Part shown: piece after piece, positions 7,886-16,747 of the stretch
Layout: every line of letters begins with the position of its first letter
Position numbering within the stretch: position 1 is the stretch's first letter
Assembly (NCBI GenBank): GCA_001464505.1
Contig: LNEH01000074.1
Span: forward strand, 1 to 55,800
Source: Verrucomicrobia bacterium Ga0077533
GTDB taxonomy: Bacteria; Verrucomicrobiota; Verrucomicrobiia; Opitutales; Opitutaceae
Length of the DNA: 55,800 nt
Reading direction: 5' to 3'
Made by a program: the position numbers and the translations under genes
Notes under the pieces: model-generated
Database searches by the model: none
What the model was told of the DNA's origin: nothing
What the model saw: only the letters and a program-made list of their open reading frames with translations

Positions 7886-10800
7886 TTATTTGGCAAGGGC
7901 GGGCTCGGCGGTGGCGGGGACCAGGACGAAGACCGGCCGCGCCTGCTGGTCACGGGCGATCAGCATGTAGAACGCCGGCACGACAAACAAGGTGAAGACC
8001 GTGCCGACGGACATGCCAACCACAAGAATCCAGCCGATGCTGTTGCGGGAAGCGGCGCCGGGGCCGGTGACGAAGATCAACATCAGGTGGCCGAAGACGG
8101 TGGCGGCGGAGGTCATCAGCACGGGGCGCAACCGGGTGGCGGCGGCGCGGCGGATGGCCTCGGCCTTGGCGACGCCCCGGGCTTGGAGCGAGTTGGCGAA
8201 TTCCACGATGAGAATGCCGTTCTTGGCGATGAGGCCGACGAGCGTGATGAGGCCGATCTGCGAATAGATGTTGAGCGAGGTCTTCCAGAGAAAGATCGGC
8301 AGCATGGCGCCGAAGATCGCCAGCGGCACGGAGCCGAGCAGGATGATGAAGGGATCGCGGAAGCTGTTGAACTGGGCGGCCAGCACCAGGAAGATCAGCA
8401 GGCCGGCGAGGACGAAGGCCTTCCACAGCGCATTGCCTTCGTTGCGGAGCTGGCGCGACTGACCGCCGTAATCGATGGAGTAGCCGGGCGGCAGAACCTC
8501 GGCCGCCTTGGCCTCGAGTTTCTTGAGGGCGACGTCGATGCTCGGGCCGACGCCGGTAATCTTCACGGCGTTGAGCTGCTGAAAGCGGTTCAGGGTGCGC
8601 GGCTGGACCGTCTCCTTGAGCGTGGCGATGGTCGAGAGCGGGATGAGCTGCCCGTTGGGGCCGCGGACATGGTAGTCGAGGAGTTGGGCGGCGTTGAGGC
8701 GCTCGCCGCGCTCGACCTGCGGGATGACGCGGTAGCTGCGGCCCTCGTTGATGAAGCGGTTGACGTAGCCGCCGCCCAGCATGGAGCCGAGGTCGCGGGC
8801 GACATCGCTGAGATTGAGGCCCATCGAAGCAACCTTGTCCTTGTCGATCTCGATCTCAACCTGCGGGAGATCAAATTTCAGGTCGGAGTCGGCAAAATAG
8901 AAGGTGGGTTCGGCGTTGGGCGCATTGGCCCCGGTGTTGGCGTAGAGGGTCAGTTGGTCGGCGTATTCGAGCATCTGCTTGTGGTCGGCGGTCGAGCGTA
9001 GGACGAACTCGATCGGTAACGAGCCGCCGGAGGGCAGCGGATCGGGGGTGGTGATGATGAAATTCATGCCCGCGATGCCGCCGGCGGGGCCGAGTAGCGA
9101 CTGCTCGATCTCCAAGGCGGAACGTTTGCGCTCCGACCAGGGTTTGAGGATGATGCCGGAGAAGCCGAAATTGGCGCCCGTGATCTGGAACGACTGTTCA
9201 TATTCCGGCACGCTCTCGAACATCTTCTGCGCTTCCGCCGCGAAGAGGACGTTCTGGTCGATCGTCGCCGTGGGCGACGGTAGCATGATGCCGAAAACCA
9301 CGCCCTGATCCTCCTTGGGGGCGAGCTCCTTGTTGGCGAACATGAGGAATACAGGCAGCAACGCCGTGAGCAATACTGTCACCAGAAGTGTCACCGGCAC
9401 CCAACCCAGGCTGTGGCCGATGATGCGCTCATACTTGTTGCGGAAGCGATCGAACAGTCGGTTGATTTTACCGCTGAAACCCTGGTCCTCGTGGTCGTGG
9501 TCGTTGAGCATGTAGGCGCTCATCATGGGCGACAGCGTGAGGGCGACGAAACCCGACACCGCCACGGCGCCGGCCAGCGTGAAGGCAAACTCCCGGAAGA
9601 GCGCGCCGGTGAGACCGCCCTGGAATCCGATGGGGGCGTAGACGGCGGCGAGCGTGATCGTCATGGAGATGACGGGTCCAACCAGCTCCCGCGCGCCGAG
9701 GATGGCGGCATCGAAAGGTGACTGGCCTTCGCGGATGTGGCGCTCGATGTTCTCCACGACGACAATGGCGTCGTCTACCACGATGCCCACCGCCAGCACG
9801 ATCGCGAGCAGCGTGAGCAGATTGATGGTGAAACCCATCACCAGCATGAGGAACAGCGCGCCGACAAGCGACAGCGGCATGGCCACGATGGGGATCAGGA
9901 CGGAGCGGAACGAGCCCATGAAAAGGAAGATGACGATCATGACGATGAGCAGGGTCTCCAGCAGGGTCTTCACAATCTCACTGAGCGCGTCCTCGATGTA
10001 TTTCGAAGCATCATAGGCGATGGAGGCCTTGAGTCCGGCGGGCAGGCTGCGCTGGATCTCCGGCATGGCGGCTCGCACCCGCTGGATGACCTCGACGGTG
10101 CTCTCGGAAGGGAGCACCCAGATGCCCATGAAAGTGGCGGTCTGGCCGCCGAACTTGACCTCCTCGTCATAGCTCTCGGCGCCAAGGACGACGTCGGCCA
10201 CGTCAGCCAGACGGATGATGGTGCCATTTTTCTCGGCCACGACCATCTGCTTGAACTCCTCGACGCTCTTGAGATCGGTGTTGGCGATGAGCGAGACGGA
10301 AAGCATGGAGCCCTTGGTGGAGCCGACGGCGGCGAGCGCGTTGTTGGCCGCGAGCGCGTTGCGGACCACGGCAGGGCTGAGGCCGCGGGCGGCCAGTTCG
10401 TCCGGCTTCAGCCAGACCCGCATGGCAAAGACCCGGCCGCCCAGCACATCGGCTTTCTGCACGCCCTTCACGGCGGAGAGGCTCGGCTGCACCATGCGGT
10501 TCAGATAGTCGGTGATCTGGTTCTGGTCGAGTGAGTCGGAGTAGAAGCTCAGATACATCGACGCGAACTGGCTGTCGGCGGTCTCGACGTTGATGGTGGG
10601 AGCCTCCGACTCGGGCGGCAGCTCGTTGCGCACCTGGTCGATCTTGGAACTGATCTGCGCGAGGGCGGCGTTGGTGTCGTAGTTCAGCCGGAGAAAGACC
10701 CGGATGGTGCTGAAGCCCGCGCGGCTCTCGGACTCGATGTAATCAATGCCATCGGCGCTCGCGATGACGCGCTCGAGCTGCGTGGTGATGTAGCCGCGCA

Positions 10801-10984
10801 CGGTATCGGCGCTGGCGCCAAAGTAGAGCGTGGTGACATTCACCACCGCGCTGTCGCTGCGCGGATACTGGCGGGTGTTAAGCTGGAAGTAGGCGACGAC
10901 ACCCAGGATGAGGATGACAATGTTGACCACGAGCGCGATGACGGGCTTGCGGATGAACAGGTCGGTGAAACTTTTTGAGACCAT
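7886..10984 (-). CDS. RND-family multidrug efflux transporter permease
   Basis: A 1032-residue HAE1-type RND pump of the AcrB/MexB class and of the usual family length. It has an N-terminal transmembrane helix after MVSKSFTDLFIRKPVIALVV, two large periplasmic loops, and a TM4 motif VGIVVDDAIVVVENIE with the paired aspartates of the proton relay. The second half repeats the fold and ends in RLRPVLMTSAATVFGHLMLI and GMSVGTVFTLFVVPAFYML. Start at the ATG at 10984. It lies between the adaptor gene (58 nt upstream) and tolC, all on the minus strand. Proton-driven export of hydrophobic compounds is the family role; the actual substrate is not evident. Confidence 0.95.
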   Translation of the reverse strand: MVSKSFTDLFIRKPVIALVVNIVILILGVVAYFQLNTRQYPRSDSAVVNVTTLYFGASADTVRGYITTQLERVIASADGIDYIESESRAGFSTIRVFLRLNYDTNAALAQISSKIDQVRNELPPESEAPTINVETADSQFASMYLSFYSDSLDQNQITDYLNRMVQPSLSAVKGVQKADVLGGRVFAMRVWLKPDELAARGLSPAVVRNALAANNALAAVGSTKGSMLSVSLIANTDLKSVEEFKQMVVAEKNGTIIRLADVADVVLGAESYDEEVKFGGQTATFMGIWVLPSESTVEVIQRVRAAMPEIQRSLPAGLKASIAYDASKYIEDALSEIVKTLLETLLIVMIVIFLFMGSFRSVLIPIVAMPLSLVGALFLMLVMGFTINLLTLLAIVLAVGIVVDDAIVVVENIERHIREGQSPFDAAILGARELVGPVISMTITLAAVYAPIGFQGGLTGALFREFAFTLAGAVAVSGFVALTLSPMMSAYMLNDHDHEDQGFSGKINRLFDRFRNKYERIIGHSLGWVPVTLLVTVLLTALLPVFLMFANKELAPKEDQGVVFGIMLPSPTATIDQNVLFAAEAQKMFESVPEYEQSFQITGANFGFSGIILKPWSERKRSALEIEQSLLGPAGGIAGMNFIITTPDPLPSGGSLPIEFVLRSTADHKQMLEYADQLTLYANTGANAPNAEPTFYFADSDLKFDLPQVEIEIDKDKVASMGLNLSDVARDLGSMLGGGYVNRFINEGRSYRVIPQVERGERLNAAQLLDYHVRGPNGQLIPLSTIATLKETVQPRTLNRFQQLNAVKITGVGPSIDVALKKLEAKAAEVLPPGYSIDYGGQSRQLRNEGNALWKAFVLAGLLIFLVLAAQFNSFRDPFIILLGSVPLAIFGAMLPIFLWKTSLNIYSQIGLITLVGLIAKNGILIVEFANSLQARGVAKAEAIRRAAATRLRPVLMTSAATVFGHLMLIFVTGPGAASRNSIGWILVVGMSVGTVFTLFVVPAFYMLIARDQQARPVFVLVPATAEPALAK

Positions 10985-11042
10985 GACGGGAGATTGGGAG
11001 GCTGGAAATGGGCCGCGGCTAATTCGCCATGGCTGCATCAAC

Positions 11043-12161
11043 TCAGGTGTTGCCCGGCTTGGGCGACGGATTGTTCGTCGGCTGGACGACGTTGTTGACC
11101 GCGACGGGGGCGCCGTTGCGCAGCTTGAAGACGCCGGCGGAGACGACCTGCTCGCCGGACTTGAGACCGCCGGTGACGGCAACCTGATCGCCGCGCGTGG
11201 CGCCGAGCTTCACGAACTGCTGCCGGACGCCGAGATATTCCTTGCCGTCCGCGCCCTTCATCTTCTCTACCACGTAAACGGAATTGCCGTAGGAGGCATA
11301 GGCGATGGCGGTGGCGGGCACCACCACGAGCGAGTCAGTGGCGGGCAGTTGCACCTCGACGCGGGCAAACATGCCGGCCCGGAGCAACTCCTGGGGGTTG
11401 GCCAGGGTCGCCTGGACGGAAATGTTGCGCGTGGCGGCGTCCACCTCTGAGTTGATGGCGGTGATCAGACCCGTGAAGGGCAGCTCAAAGGCGTCGATCA
11501 AGACCGCCACAGTCTGACCGAGGGCCAGCGCCGGCAGCTGACGCTGCGGGACGTTGAAATTCACAAATATCGGGTCGAGCTTCTGCAGCGGGAGCAGCGG
11601 CTGGCCTCGTCCGACAAACTGGCCGGTGTTGACGAGGCGTATGCCGACCCGGCCATCGAATGGAGCGCGCAGCTGTTTCTTGGCAATCAAGGCCTGAAGC
11701 GACGCGACATTGGCAACCGCCTGCTTGGCGGCGGCGTCCGCCCCGTCGTAGTCCGACTTGGCCATGGCCTGGCGGGCCCACAGATCCTGCGCGCGCTCCA
11801 GGTTGATGCGCGTCAGCTCGGCGGTGGCTTGGGCGGCATGGAGGTTTGCTACTTCGACTGATGTGTCCAACTCAACGAGCAAATCGCCGGCCTTCACCGC
11901 CGTCCCGCTGTCGGCCGCGATGCGGACGATGGTGCCGTCGGCATCAGCGCTGATAGTGACGCCTTGGACCGGAGCCAGTGTGCCGATGGACTTGAGCGTG
12001 GGATGCCAGGCCACCGCCTGGGCCTCGACCGTGGAAACGGTGGTCGGGGGCACGGAATGATCCGCCTTGGACATTTCCTTGAGCTGGGCGGCCTTGATGG
12101 CCCCCAGCGTCAGAACGACGACACCGAAGCCGCCGAGCGCGATGAGATATTTCTTAAACAT
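11043..12161 (-). CDS. RND efflux periplasmic adaptor (membrane fusion protein)
   Basis: A 372-residue HlyD/AcrA-type adaptor. An N-terminal membrane anchor (residues 6-22, LIALGGFGVVVLTLGAI) is followed by a lipoyl-like half motif (GTIVRIAADSGTAVKAGDLLVELD), a coiled-coil hairpin (NLHAAQATAELTRINLERAQ region), the second lipoyl half (LRAPFDGRVGIRLVNTGQFV), and beta-barrel plus membrane-proximal domains. It couples the inner-membrane pump to the TolC channel. It is the first structural gene after the MarR regulator and precedes the pump gene, so the four genes look like one regulated efflux operon. Confidence 0.93.
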   Translation of the reverse strand: MFKKYLIALGGFGVVVLTLGAIKAAQLKEMSKADHSVPPTTVSTVEAQAVAWHPTLKSIGTLAPVQGVTISADADGTIVRIAADSGTAVKAGDLLVELDTSVEVANLHAAQATAELTRINLERAQDLWARQAMAKSDYDGADAAAKQAVANVASLQALIAKKQLRAPFDGRVGIRLVNTGQFVGRGQPLLPLQKLDPIFVNFNVPQRQLPALALGQTVAVLIDAFELPFTGLITAINSEVDAATRNISVQATLANPQELLRAGMFARVEVQLPATDSLVVVPATAIAYASYGNSVYVVEKMKGADGKEYLGVRQQFVKLGATRGDQVAVTGGLKSGEQVVSAGVFKLRNGAPVAVNNVVQPTNNPSPKPGNT

Positions 12162-12200
12162 AAGTGGGGGAGTTTAGGATTCAATGGTTGGCCATTGAAA

Positions 12201-12743
12201 TCAGCCGACGGCCGCGGCGGCGGGCTCGCGCCGCGGGTTGAGTTCGGCGGCCTGCTGCTGCACCTTGTTGAGCAGGCGCACCAGCGTCTTGCGCTCGGGC
12301 TCGGAAAGCGGGGCCATGAGCTCAGAGATGAGCTTGAAGTGACCGGGCAGGAATTTCCCGAGAAATTTCCCCCCTTTCGTGGTAAGGCGGACCGAGATCG
12401 TGCGGCGGTCGGCGGGATCGGGCCCGGTCATCGTGGCGCGGGTGACGCCGGCGGCGTCCGCCAGCTCCGCCGGGGTGCGCGGACCGGGGATGCACAAATC
12501 CGGCGCCATCGGGCTGGCCGGGCGCGGCTGCCCGCCCTGCCAGAGCAGCATCAGCACACCAAAACGTCCGTGCGAAATATTATGGTCGCCCAGATTGCGG
12601 TCCGTGACGCCGAAAACCTCGTCACTGGTGCGCAAGAGGTGCAGGAACGCCTCGGCCGCCGAAGGATCGAGGTCGGGGAATTCCTTCGCCGCCTCCAGCA
12701 GGCAATCGTAGCGCGGCAGGTCTTTTAAAAGCAGGTAAGGCAT
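12201..12743 (-). CDS. MarR-family transcriptional regulator with shortened wing
   Basis: A 180-residue winged-helix regulator of the MarR family. Helices around DEVFGVTDRNLGDHNISHGRFGVLMLLW lead into the DNA-binding helix TPAELADAAGVTRATMTG. The family then has a recognition-helix/wing segment of about 14 residues (typically LLDxLERDGLVRRE) before DPADRRTISVRLTTKG, but here TMTG is followed directly by PDPADRRT. The in-frame gap lies near 12420-12426. The protein may therefore bind DNA poorly, or the gap is a sequence error. Encoded directly upstream of the efflux genes on the same strand, it is the likely local repressor. Confidence 0.85.
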   Translation of the reverse strand: MPYLLLKDLPRYDCLLEAAKEFPDLDPSAAEAFLHLLRTSDEVFGVTDRNLGDHNISHGRFGVLMLLWQGGQPRPASPMAPDLCIPGPRTPAELADAAGVTRATMTGPDPADRRTISVRLTTKGGKFLGKFLPGHFKLISELMAPLSEPERKTLVRLLNKVQQQAAELNPRREPAAAAVG

Positions 12744-12761
12744 GAGTAAGGCGGCTGACAG

Positions 12762-12773
12762 TTAGCCTCCTAA
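12762..12773. promoter_or_regulatory. Candidate MarR operator (TTAG-N4-CTAA dyad)
   Basis: TTAGCCTCCTAA is a short dyad with TTAG/CTAA half-sites, 19 nt upstream of the marR-type start codon in the presumed promoter. MarR proteins commonly bind such palindromes. The role is inferred from position only. Confidence 0.35.
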
Positions 12774-12881
12774 TGAAAATCGCAAGCAGAACTTTATAAA
12801 ACCAGACAGATGGATAACCCCGTCAAACTACAGATGAGCCTACCAGACGCTCTTCTGTGGAAAGCAAGCTTACTAGATGGC

Positions 12882-14870
12882 TTACAACAACTTGGCTGCG
12901 GCAACTACTGATTCCGCCGTGATACCAAGCTCCTTCATGGCGATGTTGCCGGGCGCGCTGAGGCCGAACCGGTCGATCCCGACCACCTTGCCGTCGAGAC
13001 CGACATACTTGCTCCACAAGCTGGTGACTCCGGCCTCGATGGCCACCCGTTTGCGGCACGAAGACGGCAGAATCGCCTCGCGATATTCCGCCGGCTGGCG
13101 GTCAAAGCGGAGGAATGAAGGCAGGGAGACGACGCGGGTGCCGGCACCGAGCGTCTTGGCCGCAGCTACGGCCCATTGCACTTCGCTGCCACTCGCGAGC
13201 AGGATGTGGGTGAGAGGTGCGGTTTCCGAAATTAGGACATAGCCGCCCTTGAGCACACCGGTGCGGCGGGTTTGCGGCGAGGCGTCGTTCAGCATCGGCA
13301 CGGCCTGGCGGGTGAGCGCCAACAGCGTCGGCCCATCGGCGCGTTCCAGTGCGGCGGCGAAGGCGCCGGCGGTTTCCTCGGGGTCGGCCGGGCGGATGAC
13401 ATCGAGGTTCGGTATCAGCCGCAGGGCGGAAACGGTTTCCACCGGCTGGTGGGTCGGGCCGTCCTCGCCCACCCCGATGGAATCGTGCGTGTAGATATAG
13501 ATGACCGGGAGCTTGGCCAGCGCGGCGAGACGCATCGAGGGCCGCGAATAATCGGCGAACACGAGAAAGGTCGCGCACGAGGCGTGGAAGATGCCGTCGT
13601 AGGCCACGCCGTTGCTGATGGCGGCCATGCCGTGCTCGCGGATGCCGTAGCGCAGGTTGCGCCCGGCGCGGTTGGTGCGGTCGAAATCCTTGTCGGCGGC
13701 GATGTAGTTGAGCGTCGAACCGTGCAGATCGGCCGAGCCGGAGATCAGCAACGGCACCTCGGCCGCGATGGGCTGGAGCACGTCCCGGCCGGCGGCGCGG
13801 GTTGCGAGTTTGGCATCGGCCGGGAACAGCGGGATTTTCTCCAGGAGATGCGCGGCGCTGGGCTGCTTGCCGGCACCGTCGAGCAGCGCGGCTTTGTCGG
13901 GATGGGCGGCGCGCCAGGCGGCGAAGGCCTTTTTCCATTTCCCATGGGCGCGCTTGAGGCGCTTCTTGTGGTCCGCAAAATAGGCGCGGACATTTTCGCT
14001 CACGTAGAAATGATCGGCGGGCAGACCGAGGCCTTGGCGAGCCGCGTCGGCAAACTTCGCCCCGCCCTCGCCGTGGCCCTTCGCCGTGCCGGCCACCTCG
14101 GGAATGCCTTTCGCGATGACGGTCTTGGCGATGATGAGCTGCGGTTTGCCGCTCTTGGCCTTCTTGGCCTTGTTGAGCGCCTTGAGGATGGCGCCCAGAT
14201 CGTGGCCGTCGGCCAGCGTCTGCACGTCCCAGTGCATCGCCTTGAAACGCAGCGCGGTGTTCTCGCTCTGCGTCTTGTCCGCCATCGCGTCGAGCGTGAC
14301 GTCGTTGGCGTCGTAGATGAGGATGAGGTTGTCTAGGCCCTGGTGGCCGGCGAACCCGACGGCCTCCATCGCCACGCCCTCCTGCATGCAGCCGTCGCCG
14401 GCAAGGCAGATGACGTGGTGGTTGAAAATCTCGTGGCCCGGCGCGTTGAAGCGCGCCGCCGCCATCTGGCCGGACAGGGCGAGGCCGACGGCGTTGCCGA
14501 TGCCCTGCCCCAGCGGACCGGTCGTGCACTCGACGCCGGGAGTCTCGTGAAATTCGGGGTGGCCGGGCGTCTTGCTGTGCAGGACACGGAAGTTCTTTAC
14601 CTCGTCGAGCGAGAGGTCGTAGCCGCTCAGATGCAGCCAGCTGTAGAGAAACATGGAGCCGTGGCCAGCCGACAGGACGAACCGGTCGCGGTTGAGCCAG
14701 TGCGGTTCATCGGGGTTATGCACCATCGCGTGGCCGTAGAGCACGGCCCCGATCTCCGCCGCCCCGAGGGGCAGCCCGAGGTGGCCGGAGGAACACTGGT
14801 GGACGGCGTCGATGGCGAGGCCGCGGGCTTGGGAGCAGGCTTGGGCGAGGATCTCAGTGTGAAGTTTCAT
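12882..14870 (-). CDS. tkt: Transketolase
   Basis: A 662-residue thiamine diphosphate enzyme that moves two-carbon ketol units between sugar phosphates in the pentose phosphate pathway. Visible signatures are the N-terminal [15 protein letters not shown] region, the ThDP-binding core [13 protein letters not shown], and the second signature [11 protein letters not shown] in the pyrimidine-binding domain. Length matches the family. It starts at the ATG at 14870 and stands apart: about 140 nt separate it from the marR gene downstream, and a repeat-filled gap lies upstream. Confidence 0.96.
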   Translation of the reverse strand: MKLHTEILAQACSQARGLAIDAVHQCSSGHLGLPLGAAEIGAVLYGHAMVHNPDEPHWLNRDRFVLSAGHGSMFLYSWLHLSGYDLSLDEVKNFRVLHSKTPGHPEFHETPGVECTTGPLGQGIGNAVGLALSGQMAAARFNAPGHEIFNHHVICLAGDGCMQEGVAMEAVGFAGHQGLDNLILIYDANDVTLDAMADKTQSENTALRFKAMHWDVQTLADGHDLGAILKALNKAKKAKSGKPQLIIAKTVIAKGIPEVAGTAKGHGEGGAKFADAARQGLGLPADHFYVSENVRAYFADHKKRLKRAHGKWKKAFAAWRAAHPDKAALLDGAGKQPSAAHLLEKIPLFPADAKLATRAAGRDVLQPIAAEVPLLISGSADLHGSTLNYIAADKDFDRTNRAGRNLRYGIREHGMAAISNGVAYDGIFHASCATFLVFADYSRPSMRLAALAKLPVIYIYTHDSIGVGEDGPTHQPVETVSALRLIPNLDVIRPADPEETAGAFAAALERADGPTLLALTRQAVPMLNDASPQTRRTGVLKGGYVLISETAPLTHILLASGSEVQWAVAAAKTLGAGTRVVSLPSFLRFDRQPAEYREAILPSSCRKRVAIEAGVTSLWSKYVGLDGKVVGIDRFGLSAPGNIAMKELGITAESVVAAAKLL

Positions 14871-14991
14871 GGAAAAGAAGTGGAGGCGATGCGTGCTGAA
14901 TCAATTACGCCGCGCCCAGACGGCGTGCAAAGCCCAATTTGGGGCTTACCAATCCCCTGAACAAGCCCGGGCCTTTACCGGCCGAGTATTT

Positions 14992-15091
14992 TGTGGGAGC
15001 GAGCTCCAGGGTATTCCAACAATTCCGCTGCTGCCCGGTTTTTGTGGGAGCGACCTTGGTCGCGACAGTCGCGTGCAAGCACGCTCCCACA
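14992..15091. repeat. Cluster of GTGGGAGCG palindromic repeats
   Basis: The 300-nt gap 14871-15174 holds no convincing gene. It contains three relatives of one repeat: TTGTGGGAGCGAGCTCC (near 14991), TTTGTGGGAGCGACC with TTGGTCGCGACA (15041-15067), and an inverted CAAGCACGCTCCCACA (15076-15091). The second and third can fold into a hairpin. The unit matches the one found in the tolC signal peptide. Confidence 0.65.
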
Positions 15092-15174
15092 GATTCAAAC
15101 CAAGCCGGAGCATTCTGCTGGCCAGCAGAACGGGGTATTGGACCCAAAGGGAATAAAACAAACTGGCGAAAGGC

Positions 15175-15546
15175 TCAGGCCTTGGCGGCCGCGGCGTCGT
15201 AGCGCTTTTCCTTGACGGCCATGGCGGCCTTGCCGGAACGGTCGCGGAGATAATAGAGGCGGGCCCGGCCGGGCTCGGAATCCTTCTCGACCTCGATCCT
15301 CTCGACATTCGGGGAGTTGACCGGGAACACGCGCTCGACCCCCTCGCCATAGCTGATGCGGCGGACGGTGAAGGTCTCGTGGATGCCGCTGCCCTTGTGG
15401 GCGATGACGACGCCGGCGAAAACCTGCACGCGCTCCTTGTCACCCTCGCGGACCTTGGTATGCACGCGGACACCGTCGCCGACTTTGAACGGCGCTACTT
15501 TATGTTTCACCTGGTTGGCGGTGATTTCCTGGATGATGGGATTCAT
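15175..15546 (-). CDS. rplS: 50S ribosomal protein L19
   Basis: A 123-residue protein with the L19 signature: VGDGVRVHTKVREGDKERVQVFAGVVIAHKG region, then SYGEGVERVFPVNSPNVERIEV and RARLYYLRDRSGKAA. L19 sits at the 30S/50S interface and contributes to subunit bridging. The start at 15546 is 6 nt after the trmD stop codon, so it is co-transcribed as the last gene of the rpsP-trmD-rplS cluster. Confidence 0.97.
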   Translation of the reverse strand: MNPIIQEITANQVKHKVAPFKVGDGVRVHTKVREGDKERVQVFAGVVIAHKGSGIHETFTVRRISYGEGVERVFPVNSPNVERIEVEKDSEPGRARLYYLRDRSGKAAMAVKEKRYDAAAAKA

Positions 15547-15552
15547 GGCTGG

Positions 15553-16221
15553 TTATTTGAGTAAATCGGGTCTGACCTGCTGCGTTTTTTCCACCTGTCT
15601 CGCGTGCCGCCACTTCTCGATCTCGCCGTGGTTGCCCGAAAGAAGCACTTCCGGCACGGACATGCCGCGGTAAACGGCGGGACGCGTGTATTGGGGAAAG
15701 TCGAGCAACTTGCTGGTGAAACTTTCCGTCGTCAACGACTTTTCTTCCCCGAGCACCCCGGGGATGAACCGGGCCAGCGCGTCGATCAAAACCGCCGCCG
15801 CAAGTGTGCCGTTGGTAAGCACATAATCCCCGATGCTGACCTCCTGATCGATGACTTTTTCCCGGATCCGCTGGTCGATCCCCTCGTAATGGCCGCTCAG
15901 CAGCACCAGATGTTTCTGCTGCGCCAGCTCCAGCGCCAGCGTGGGTGACAGCGGGATGCCGTCGGGAGTCAGGTAAATGCGCCGGCAGCCGGGAGTCTGG
16001 ATCTGCTCGATGGCGTCGAAGACCGGTTCGCATTTCAAGACCATGCCCGCCCCGCCCCCGAACGGCCGGTCATCGGTGGTGTTGTGCTTGTCCTTGGTCC
16101 AGTCCCGGAGGTTGTGGATCTTGATCTCGAGCAGTTTCGCCTCCTGCGCACGGCCCAGCATGCTCTCGGACAGGAAGCCGTCGAGCATGGCGGGAAAGAG
16201 CGTCAGGACGTCGATGCGCAT
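15553..16221 (-). CDS. trmD: tRNA (guanine-37-N1)-methyltransferase
   Basis: A 222-residue SPOUT-class methyltransferase that modifies G37 next to the anticodon and prevents +1 frameshifting. Motifs: MRIDVLTLFPAMLDGFL at the start, RPFGGGAGMVLKCEPVFDAIE, and the knot region LLSGHYEGIDQR...EVSIGDYVLTNGTLAAAVLIDA. It lies directly before rplS. Unlike the common order rpsP-rimM-trmD-rplS, no rimM lies between rpsP and trmD; a 133-nt spacer with a terminator-like hairpin and a dispersed repeat takes its place. Confidence 0.97.
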   Translation of the reverse strand: MRIDVLTLFPAMLDGFLSESMLGRAQEAKLLEIKIHNLRDWTKDKHNTTDDRPFGGGAGMVLKCEPVFDAIEQIQTPGCRRIYLTPDGIPLSPTLALELAQQKHLVLLSGHYEGIDQRIREKVIDQEVSIGDYVLTNGTLAAAVLIDALARFIPGVLGEEKSLTTESFTSKLLDFPQYTRPAVYRGMSVPEVLLSGNHGEIEKWRHARQVEKTQQVRPDLLK

Positions 16222-16230
16222 GGTGATTTG

Positions 16231-16351
16231 TTAAACGCGGAGAACGCGGAGGGCACGGAGAAAACAGGCAGGGCCTAAAATAGAAAACCCCGGATTACTC
16301 CGAGGTTTGTCAGGCAGGGACTTCGCGTTCTCCGCGATCTCTGCGTTAAAA
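16231..16351. repeat. Paired GCGGAG-type repeats flanking a hairpin
   Basis: AACGCGGAGAACGCGGAG at about 16233 and the inverted version (CGCGTTCTCCGCGATCTCTGCG) near 16323-16345 face each other across the hairpin at 16285-16308. The same GCGGAGAACGC... units, again in opposite orientations, bracket the GxxExxY gene at 27416-27844. Confidence 0.55.
16276..16308 (-). terminator. Terminator-like hairpin after rpsP
   Basis: Read on the minus strand, AAACCTCGG and CCGGGGTTT pair around a short loop and are followed by TCTATTTT. The hairpin lies between rpsP and trmD and may attenuate read-through from rpsP into trmD. Confidence 0.5.
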
Positions 16352-16354
16352 TGC

Positions 16355-16618
16355 TCAGGCCGGGGTGGTCGCCGCCGCCGCGCGCTTGGCGCGCTTGATC
16401 ATCGAGTGCATGGTGGCGGATGGCTTGGCGCCTTTGGAGACCCAGTAGTCGACGCGGTCGAGCTTGATGGTCATCGGGTTGTCCTTGGCGCGCGGGTTGT
16501 AGGAGCCGATCTGCTCGACGGCGTCGCCATCGCGGCGGGAACGCCCCTCGGCGACGACCACGCGGTAATGCGGTTCGTTCTTGGTGCCGACGCGGGAAAG
16601 GCGGATTTTCAGGGCCAT
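16355..16618 (-). CDS. rpsP: 30S ribosomal protein S16
   Basis: An 87-residue small-subunit protein starting MALKIRLSRVGTKNEPHYRVVVAE, then RDGDAVEQIGSYNPRAKDN and the DYWVSKGAKPSATM segment typical of S16. The alanine/lysine-rich tail is short. S16 stabilises the 5-prime domain of 16S rRNA. The ATG at 16618 is preferred over upstream in-frame codons because it matches the conserved N-terminus. It heads the minus-strand cluster and is divergent from ychF. Confidence 0.96.
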   Translation of the reverse strand: MALKIRLSRVGTKNEPHYRVVVAEGRSRRDGDAVEQIGSYNPRAKDNPMTIKLDRVDYWVSKGAKPSATMHSMIKRAKRAAAATTPA

Positions 16619-16747
16619 TTGAGTGTGTCTGTTAGCTTGGCGGGAAGCGGGAGTTGGGTTGGAAAAGGGGCAGAATGGACGGAACAACTTTGCCCTTGTC
16701 AAGCCCCCAGTGCCCCCGCTGCATTCGACCCTTCACCCGCCCAACTT

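Noticed and set aside
7015-10534. Long plus-strand open frames opposite the tolC and RND genes
   Set aside because: They are antisense shadows produced by high GC, rich in H, R, G and E, with no domain pattern and no independent start context.
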